From positions 354,392,660 to 354,456,659 of the forward strand of contig NC_092873.1 in the NCBI RefSeq assembly GCF_028372415.1: a stretch of DNA of 64,000 bases, given 5' to 3'. The notes under the pieces were generated by a model that searched no databases, was not told the DNA's origin, and saw only the letters and a program-made list of their open reading frames with translations. Below, one piece after another: positions 53,786 to 62,700 of this stretch (positions are counted from its first letter, which is position 1; the number at the start of each line of letters is the position of its first letter). Source of the DNA: Notamacropus eugenii. Taxonomy: Eukaryota > Chordata > Mammalia > Diprotodontia > Macropodidae. Made by a program: the position numbers and the translations under genes.

Positions 53786-56700
53786 TGCGTGCTACTACTG
53801 CTCTGTGGGCCCCTCACACTCTGAGCCCTTCCCTTCTTTCTCAAGAACCAGTGATTTTTGTTTTGGTTTGGTTTGGTTTTTTGCAAGGTTGGATTATGGG
53901 ATGGACATAGGGATGGTAATCTTGATAAGAAGGTTCAGTTTGCATTTGGGGGTGAAAGAGGTAAGACTCCCTTCTGTCTGTCTGTCTGACTCTAGCTTGC
54001 TAAAGAAGCAGGAACTGTGGAGGCCATCACTTCCTCCCTCATGCTGGGTTCTTACTTCCTTCCTAGCCAACATGTCCTTACTTCAATATCTCCTGACACC
54101 CCAACCCCGCATCCTGCCACCCCCACTTAGAGACATTCCCCTCCCCAAGCCCTTCTTTGCTAGAGAGGGTGAAAAGGGAGCGGCTGCTGAGAGGGAGGGG
54201 GTGCTGATGGGCCTCCGAGCACATAGTGGAGGGGCTGGGTACCTTCTCTGGGCTGGATTGTGGTTTCATGCTGTCCACTCCTCAGCAAAGGAAACAAGGC
54301 TTGAGGTTTCCTGCCTGGCACTGCAGAGGGAGAGTGTGTGTTTGGGCCTGTGTGAAAGAGTATTTGGGGACCCCACTTAGGGGACAAATCATGTGTTAGG
54401 TGTTCTGTCAGCATCAACATTTCTATAACAGCTAATGGGAACAGAAAACATTTATATAGCGCTCTGTGCTGGCCACTGTGCTAACATATATCTCATTTGA
54501 TCCTCACCCTGGGAAGTAGGTGTTATTATTATCATTTTATATATGAGGAAATTGAGGTGGAGGTTAAGTGATTTGCCCAGGGTCATACAGGTAGTAAGTG
54601 TTTGATGTCAAATTTGAACTCAGGTCTTCTCGCTTCAAGGCTCTGTGCTCTATCCACTTTGCCATTTAATGACCTCATTTCGGTATTTCATTATTCTGTA
54701 TGCCTACATTTCCAAAATGCTCAAGCATTTTTCCAGGCCTGTTCCCCGCCTACTACCAAGGGCCTGTACCTGGGGATAACAAGTGTTTTGGAATAATGGC
54801 TCTGAGGAGTAAGCTTCAGAGACATTTATTGTCTCTGACCTTAAAATAACTCAAGGGAGTAAAATCCTTCTTCCTGTAGGACGGACTGGGGAGATTGAAG
54901 CACAGAGAGGTTCACTGCCTTTCTCAAAGTCAGACAGGAAGGTAGTGCTGGAGCCTGGACTGGAACCCAGATCTGAGCCTCAACGCACTAAACCAGTCTG
55001 CATGCAGTTCTGGCTACCTGAGCCTGTCAGCTGTATAGAACTGTTCCCTGCTCTATGGGGTCTTCCATCCTTAACTCCACCCTGATATAGGAGTAGATGG
55101 AAAGGACAGAAACATAATTGGATCAATACCAATTAATCTTTCGACCCAACAAAGCAATGATGTGTCATCTCTAAAGATGGGTTTTATCCTGAGGGCTCAT
55201 TGTGCAGGCACCCTAATATTCTTCACCACACCCACACACTCCACTCATTCCACCATGGGTTGGGACCTTAGACATAGCCTTAAGGATAGGGAGTGGATCT
55301 ATAATTTTCATTGGTCTGGGGAACACCCATGTGAGGAAATTCCCTCTACTCATGCGGGTAGGTGTCTTGTTTGCAACTTCAGTTTTTGAGAGATTCCTAG
55401 CATGCAGGTGATTTACCCAGGGTCACACAGCCAATTCACATAAGAGATAGGACTTCAACCCAGACCTTCCTGATGTTGAAGTTGACTCTTTCCACTATGC
55501 CGTGATATATTTCTGCTTGACACACAATACATTAGCCTTTTTGCCTGCTTCTGGATCCTAAATGGGTTAGGTGATGTTGGTCTTCGAGTTATATATCTTT
55601 TCTAGAGCCTCTAGCATGGGTAGAGGGGAGAAGGGGAAGGTGGGAAGCTAGGGTTTCCTAATGTGGCCAAAAGAGGGGAGCCAGAGTCCCTAGCTTTTCT
55701 CTAATTTTCCTTTTAAAAAAAATCTGTTCTTTTTATATCACTCCCATTTCCCAATATATCCCTCTTCCCTTTCAGAGGATGCTCTTTCATCATAAAAACT
55801 TTTCATTGTTTGGCCTGTCCTTCTGTTACTATATTGAGCTATTAGTGTGGCCCTAAATTCCTGAAGCTTCCCAGAGACCCAATGGGGAGAAAGACCAGAA
55901 GAATATTGAATTATTGGTTTAGTGACTGTGTTTGAATCCTTCTTGAGTTTGCTACTTGTATAGCAAATCTTGGGCAAATCTTTTAACTTCTTTGGGCCTC
56001 AGTTTCCCCATTTGTAAAATATAATGGTTAGATTAGTTTATCTCTGGTCCTCCCCAGCTCTAAATCTTTTGACCCACTTCCTCTTGGCTCTTTTCTCCAC
56101 ACAGTTGCCTTTACTCCTTTCCTAATTAATAGAGGTATTAATGTTTAAGGAAAACCTACCTGGGAGCTGGAGCCTTGGAGCCTAGGTATGCTGGGTAAGC
56201 TAACTATGGCTGAGACATTCACACCTGGAGAGATAATAATCAGTTGCTACTTCCATTGCCATTTGCTGATTAAGAGTCTTTCCTGGGAGATGCTGACCAT
56301 TAAGTGGACCTGTTAGGTTGTATTAAAATTGTTTTGTTGGCTGCCTTCACTGGGAGATGTTGACATTAACTGTTGGATGATATAAGTTATTTAGCTGGGT
56401 TATAAGGAAATTAGAAAGCTGAGTTTTTAACAAACCTATTCAACCAAATGAAGATCTGTCATTGACTTTGAGACCACACAGGGATCTGTTTTTCTTTCAT
56501 GGTTGCACTTGGATTTTTTTTTTAAACGAAAATAGTATTACTAGCTTGATCCACCTACCCTTTTCATCTGACATGGTTTTCCCATTTTTTTTTTTAAGTG
56601 AAAGAAAAAGTATCAGAATTTCAAATCTGAAAAGGACCTCAGAAATCACTTAGTCATAGACTCTTCAAGTTGAAAGGGACTTTCCAGGATGGGTTGGACT

Positions 56701-59700
56701 GGTATGAGCAGGATCCAAGCTATTCTGAAGAGTCCCTATATGGAGGAACATCTGTGGTGACCTGTGGGTCATCCAGAAAGGTAACCTGTACTCTGCCTCC
56801 CAAGATAGGCCTTTCTGACTTGGGATAGCTCTAAAAGGCATTTTCTCTTAAGGCATCAGGCCTAAATCTGATTGTCTTCCACTTCCTCTTATGAGAACTC
56901 CTAGTTCTGTCCTCTGGGTGTACCCAGTATGAGTGTAATTCCTCTTCTGAATGGCAGCCTTCCAGATACTTTAAGACAGCAATCAGGTGCCTCCCTGAGT
57001 CTTTCATTTTTGAGGTGAGAAAACTGAGGCCCAGAGATGACAGTTAACTTGCTCCATGTCATGCAGCTGGTGCCATCACCAAGCCAGGATTAGCACCTGG
57101 GTCTTCAGCCTTCCAGTCTTTTCTATACATCTTTTCTCTATACCTTGCCTTTTCTTGAACAGATGTACCCTAAAAAGTTTGGGATTTACCATTCAGAAGA
57201 AGTCTTAAAAGAAGTAACATCCGAGGTCCCTTCTGGCTCTTCCTCTGCTGTCCCACAGTCCCGTGATCACTATTAAGGTTTGCAAAGCCTTTTATATGCA
57301 TCGTCATTTCCCTTGGCTGAAATGGGCTTCAAATCTACCTTTTCCTAACCCCCTTCCTTCCTCACTGTTCCTTTTCTTACCTCCCCCCCCAGACGTACAC
57401 ACACCTGTCAGCTGTGCTTACATGTAAAATGAGTCATTTCCATTGACTTAGGGACTGTTTCCATTCATGGAGTCACACCTGGCTTTGGATATATGCACAC
57501 GTACAGTCCTGCTCCTCCATTGGGGATGGCAAGCTCTCACCCCATTTGAGGAGGAAGACTAGAAGCCACATCTGGTCACCCAGGAGGAAACTGATGATTA
57601 GTGGATGTAGTAAGTGACCAGGGAGCTGCGGTTAGAGGTTGCTCATCTCCTGTTTTGGAGAGCAAATTTGAAGCGTGAGTGACCCTCTCATCTCCCAAAC
57701 ATCTCCCTGTCTCTTTACCAGCCTCATCTACTAGTCCTTGAGATTGTTTTGTTCTCCCTTTTCCCTCCTTACAAGTTGTCCTCTCCTGGCAAACCTATTG
57801 GGGGTGAAGGAGAGAGATGGTACAAGATAATTCAGTCATGTCTTGCCCCTCCTTCAGAGATAGGCTCCTCCCTGAGGCTATTTCTATTTCACAGACCCCT
57901 GCAGTCTGTTTCCATAACACCTGCTTATTTCTTTCCCCCCGTCCCAACTCCTCTCAGCTCTTTCTCCCCTGGGATCAGGCCTCTTTTCATCATTGGAAAA
58001 CAAACACCATAGGTCTCCTTGTCCCCCAGGACAGGAACTGGAAGGGCAGACAGGCTGCCAAGTCTGAGGAAAGGTGAGTGGAGGCAGAGGTTCTGTTGTC
58101 ACAGCTATCTTAGGAGAAGGAGGAGGAATCGGTCAAAGTATCACTTTCATTTTCCTCCTCCCCTTTCTCTCCCCCATCCTATTGAAGCTGTGGAAGGGAG
58201 GATAGTGTTTGTGGCAGCAGCTGTGGACTGGTCCCCCAGATCCTGTGTGTTTTCACTGGACTAGAAAATTACTGTGTCCAGAAGGCTTCTGGACACGAGC
58301 ATGTCTACAACTGCCCCTCACCCCCAGCTTGGTCCAGGAGGACTGTCTGGCTCTAGCTAGCCAGAGTGAGTCTGGCTTCTTACTAATTTATTGTCATCCT
58401 AGTGAGAGGATGTAGCAAAGCATTTCTCAGGCATCCTAGATCTGAACCTCCTTCCCAGCCTCCTGCCTTTAACAAATCTTGTGGGAGGAGAAGGGATCTC
58501 CAAGGTCCCTTCTTGCTTTGAATCTCATGATCCAGGAGAAGGAAGTGGCACTAGCATCATCATCCTGGTCCTTAGCTCTTCCTGCCTTCAGGGAGCTACC
58601 TGCCTGGGTGACCAAGTCCCTCTCTCATCTCCATCTCAGGCTTTGTCACTGCACAACCCCCATCCCCCTCCCCACCAACGTTTCTTAGCTCTGACTGTGG
58701 TCAATAACTGTTATTTAGCCAGGAGACAGAGAGATCCAGTTGTTATCGGATTGGCTGCAGCTTCATTAACTCTAGCCTAGCTATTAATTTTTAAGTCCTG
58801 GCTGGCTAGACTTTAACTCTTTTTGTTCCTCTACAGGCTGCTTGAGGAGATTTAGAAAGGGAAACAGGCTTGGATAGGGCAGTTGGTAGCAGTCCCTGGG
58901 CACACTCCTGATCCTGGGACCAAACCATGAACAGGGTATGGGGCTCTTCTCTCCTCCAAACAGTTTTCTCTCTCAAACTCCTCAGGTACAGAATCTAGTG
59001 CTCCTGGGGAAGGGGGAGGGGATTTTTTTCTTTACCATCCCTTCCCCCTACAGATTAAAAAAGCAACCAACAAACCGGTGCTTCCTCTTACCACTTCTGC
59101 CCAGGCCAGTGGGCAGAAGGTCCTATTTTCTTCCCTCTCCTTCCCCTGACTCTTTTAAAGAATCTTTTTTTTTAATCTTAAAAATATCTTTTGTTTTTAC
59201 ATTACCTTCTTCTCTGAATCCATCTCCCTCCTTACCGAACCAGCCTTCTCTTGAAACAAATACTAAAAGGAAAGGAGGGAAAACCCAGTTAAGCAAAACC
59301 AGCCAACATATCAGTCATGTCTGACAGTCTGCACAATATTCCATATCTGTAGTTCCCCCTGTACTCTTTTAGACTGAGAGATAAAGCATCTATTGAGTAC
59401 ATACCAAGTGCCAGGCATTATGCTAACATGCAAACAAACATGTTTGATAGATGTTTTTATTTTATGTTGCTTCCATATCTATAGTCTACCCTCTCTCCCT
59501 CCAGAGGAGGTCAATGTGTTTCATTATTCTTAGTCCTCTGGAGTCGAGATTGGTCTTTGCATTGATCTAATTCTGGTGTCTTTTATTCTCCATTGTGGGT
59601 CATTGTTTAAACTGTTCTCCTGGGTCCTCTTTCTTTGCTCTCTGCTCTACCATGACCTCCCTCCCTGGGCCTTCTTCTCCTTCGTTTTGTCCCTCTACTG

Positions 59701-62700
59701 AATTTAAAGAGCACCTTCAGCACGGATGGTGAATGAATTAGAACTATAATTTGCACTCTGACAGTTTGCTGGGACTCTGTAGGGCAGGAGCGGTCTGTGT
59801 TACGGTTGAGGGTGAGTATGAGGGTGTGTAGGCAGCTGATTGCTTAGGGAGGTAAGTAGAGGCCAGTGTGCCTGAGCTGGTTATCTGGAAGGTCTCTTTG
59901 TTCAAGGACTTTTCCACCTATATCTGTACTCCCTGCTGCTCTTTTTGGTAGAGGCCGTGGAGAGGATCAGACATTCCAACCTGCCTACCTTCTTTCCTAG
60001 TCCTTTTGGGAAGCACAGTGGGGGAAAAGTGGACCTGGATTATCCAAATACATTTTCTTTGGATTAGTCAAAGACTCACTTATGTGAAAGACCATGGTGA
60101 GATACTTTCTGTTCTGGGCCTCAGTTTCCTCATGACCTGTGATCCTATGAACCAGTGCTTACTTTGTGCAGAAAACTGGGCTGTCAGGGGAGACACAAGC
60201 TTATGTAAGATCAATTTGTCAGTAAATAAACATTTAACAAGTCACATTTAATAAATGTGCTTTTGTGGCTGTGTCCAATTCTTCTTGACCCCATTTGGGG
60301 TTTCTTTCTCCAGCTCATTTTATTCAGTGAGGAAACTGAGGCAAACAGGGTTAAGTGATTTGCCCAGGGTCACATGGCTTAGTAAGTGTCTGAGGCCAGA
60401 TTTGAACTGAGGCCTTCCTGACTCCCGGCCTACTGTAGTATCCTCCGTACCATCTAGCTACCCCAGCTGAGTGCTAGGCATGGTAGTAAGTGCTGAGACT
60501 ATAATTCAGAAGGACAAAGAAGATAGCCCCCGCCCTCCACACTAAAGGAAGCTGAAAAGCAGGGAGGGGCCAGAGAGGGAAGGTGCCCACCGTAGGCCAT
60601 GCTGGAGAAGACCAGAGGACTGCAGCTGAGCCACAGATGAAGAGACAGCTGGTCCGGGCACCTCCTGACCTCAAGGTCCTCCTGATTTAGTTAGGGATGA
60701 AGATTCAGTCAAACATTTCTTGAGTGCTTATATGCCAGGAAATAAGATAACGGCGACAAAAAAGAATCATTTCCTGCCCTCAAGCTGCTTAAATGGTTCA
60801 TTGCTCCATCCCCCGTTGCCATACCTTTGCACTGGCTGTTCCTTTCCCTGTACCTTGAACCTACTGCACTGTGAAGCTCAGACACCACAGGATCTCTGCC
60901 CTCCTGCTCTCTTCTGGACCCTCCTGGCTAAAGAGTGATTTATTATCAATAGTAACTGTTGCTGTTTCCCTCCCAGCCTGATGTCTTTCTTTTCTTGGAC
61001 TCATTGAAGGGGCCATGCCCTGGCTACTTCTTAAACAGGCCTGTTCAGTGGATGGGCATCATCTCACCCTAAGCAAGTACTTGTATAGACCTTGGCCTAA
61101 AGGGGCCAAGGTCTCCCAGTGCATCCTTGGTCATCTCCAGTCATCCTGATGAATATCTGGGCACTAGATTCAGATGCCTCTGGAGGAGAAGTGAGACTAG
61201 TGACCTGCACGGCCCTCCCTCACTCAAAACAAAGTTAAGTGCAAGTCATGTCATCATTTCTCTGATGCCATGGTCTTCTTTGGCAACGAAGGATGAACAC
61301 AACCCTGATGCCTAGAATGCACTCCTTCCACACCTCTACCCTATAACATCCCTTTCTTATTTTGAAACCTAGCACCAGCATCACCTTCTACATTCTCTTC
61401 CTTAGCCCCTCAACTATGAGTACCCTCCCTCTCAAACTGTCTTTTATTTAATGGCATCGTACTTACTCATACAGTAGGACAGCTGGGTGGGTAGTGCACA
61501 GAGCCCAGGGCCTGGAGTCAGGAAGACTCATTTTCCTGAGTTCAAATTCAGCCTCAGACGCTTACTACCTGTGTGACCTTGGGCAAGTCACTTTACTGTT
61601 TACCTCGGTTACCTCATCTGTAAAATGAGCTGGATAAAGAAATGGCAAACTACCCTGGCATCTTTGCCAGAAAATCCTAAATGGGGTCAGGAAGAGTTGG
61701 ACACAAGTAAACAACATTAATTTACTGGGACTTACTTTCTTTGTATACTCAGATATAAGAGTATTCAAAGGCTCCTTACTTAGAATGTAAATTCTCTTGT
61801 GAAAAGGGATTATTTCAATCATTGAATTCTCATTCCCCAAACCTGGTATTTAGTAGGCCCTTAATGAGTACTTGTGGATTGGTTGATTAATCAGTCAACA
61901 AAGTATTTTTTTAATTAATCAGGGGAAACAACATACAAGTATGAATTTATTCAAAGTAAATTACAAGGTTGTTTTGTCATGGGTGGGCAAAGGAGGAGGC
62001 GTTAGCTGTAGGGGAAGATCAGGTGGTATTTAAACTGATTTTGAAGGAAGTTAGGCATTCTAAAGGGGGCAAAGGGGAGAAGAACAAGTATATTCTAGGA
62101 GGGGGATTCAGCCTATGCAAATGCTTGGAAGCTGGAGATGGAATGTTGTGCCTAAGAAATAGCAAGAAAGGTAATGTGTACAGTAGAACACCTGAAGGAC
62201 AGTTATGTGTAATAAGACTGGAAAGGGAAGGTGGAGCCAGGAATTGTTTATTTATTCAACAGTACTTCATGAAGTTACTTGCTGCGGCTGAGTACTGTGC
62301 TGGGCACTGGGGTAAGATAGTTTGTATTAAACAACTACTTCCTTGTGGAGCTTGGAGGCTGAGATAAGAAAGGAGACAAGCTGTAGTAAGAGCTAACATT
62401 TATATATGGTTTTAAGGTTTGCACTTCACATGTGTCCTAGCTTGTTTGTCCTTCACAACAACCCTTTGAGGTGGGTGCTATTCTTCTTTTTCTCATTTTA
62501 CAGTTAAGGAAACTGAGGCTGAGTGAGCTTCAGGGACTTACCCAGGGTCACACAGCTATTATGTGTCCAAGGCAGGATTTGAATTCAAGTTTTCTTGTTT
62601 CCAGGATGTACAATATACAGCACAAGCAGATCACAATATAAACAGACTGTGAGGTCCCTTTCAGCTCTAAACTTATGATTCCAAATAAACATCAGCATAA

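Noticed and set aside
53478-54380. 300-codon plus-strand frame starting in LASP1 exon 4
   Set aside because: Only the first 36 codons are exon; the rest reads through the donor into CT and TG repeats.
42592-61728. SINE heads resembling tRNA genes
   Set aside because: The heads derive from a tRNA but lack a foldable anticodon arm and complete T-arm; they belong to mobile elements, not tRNA genes.
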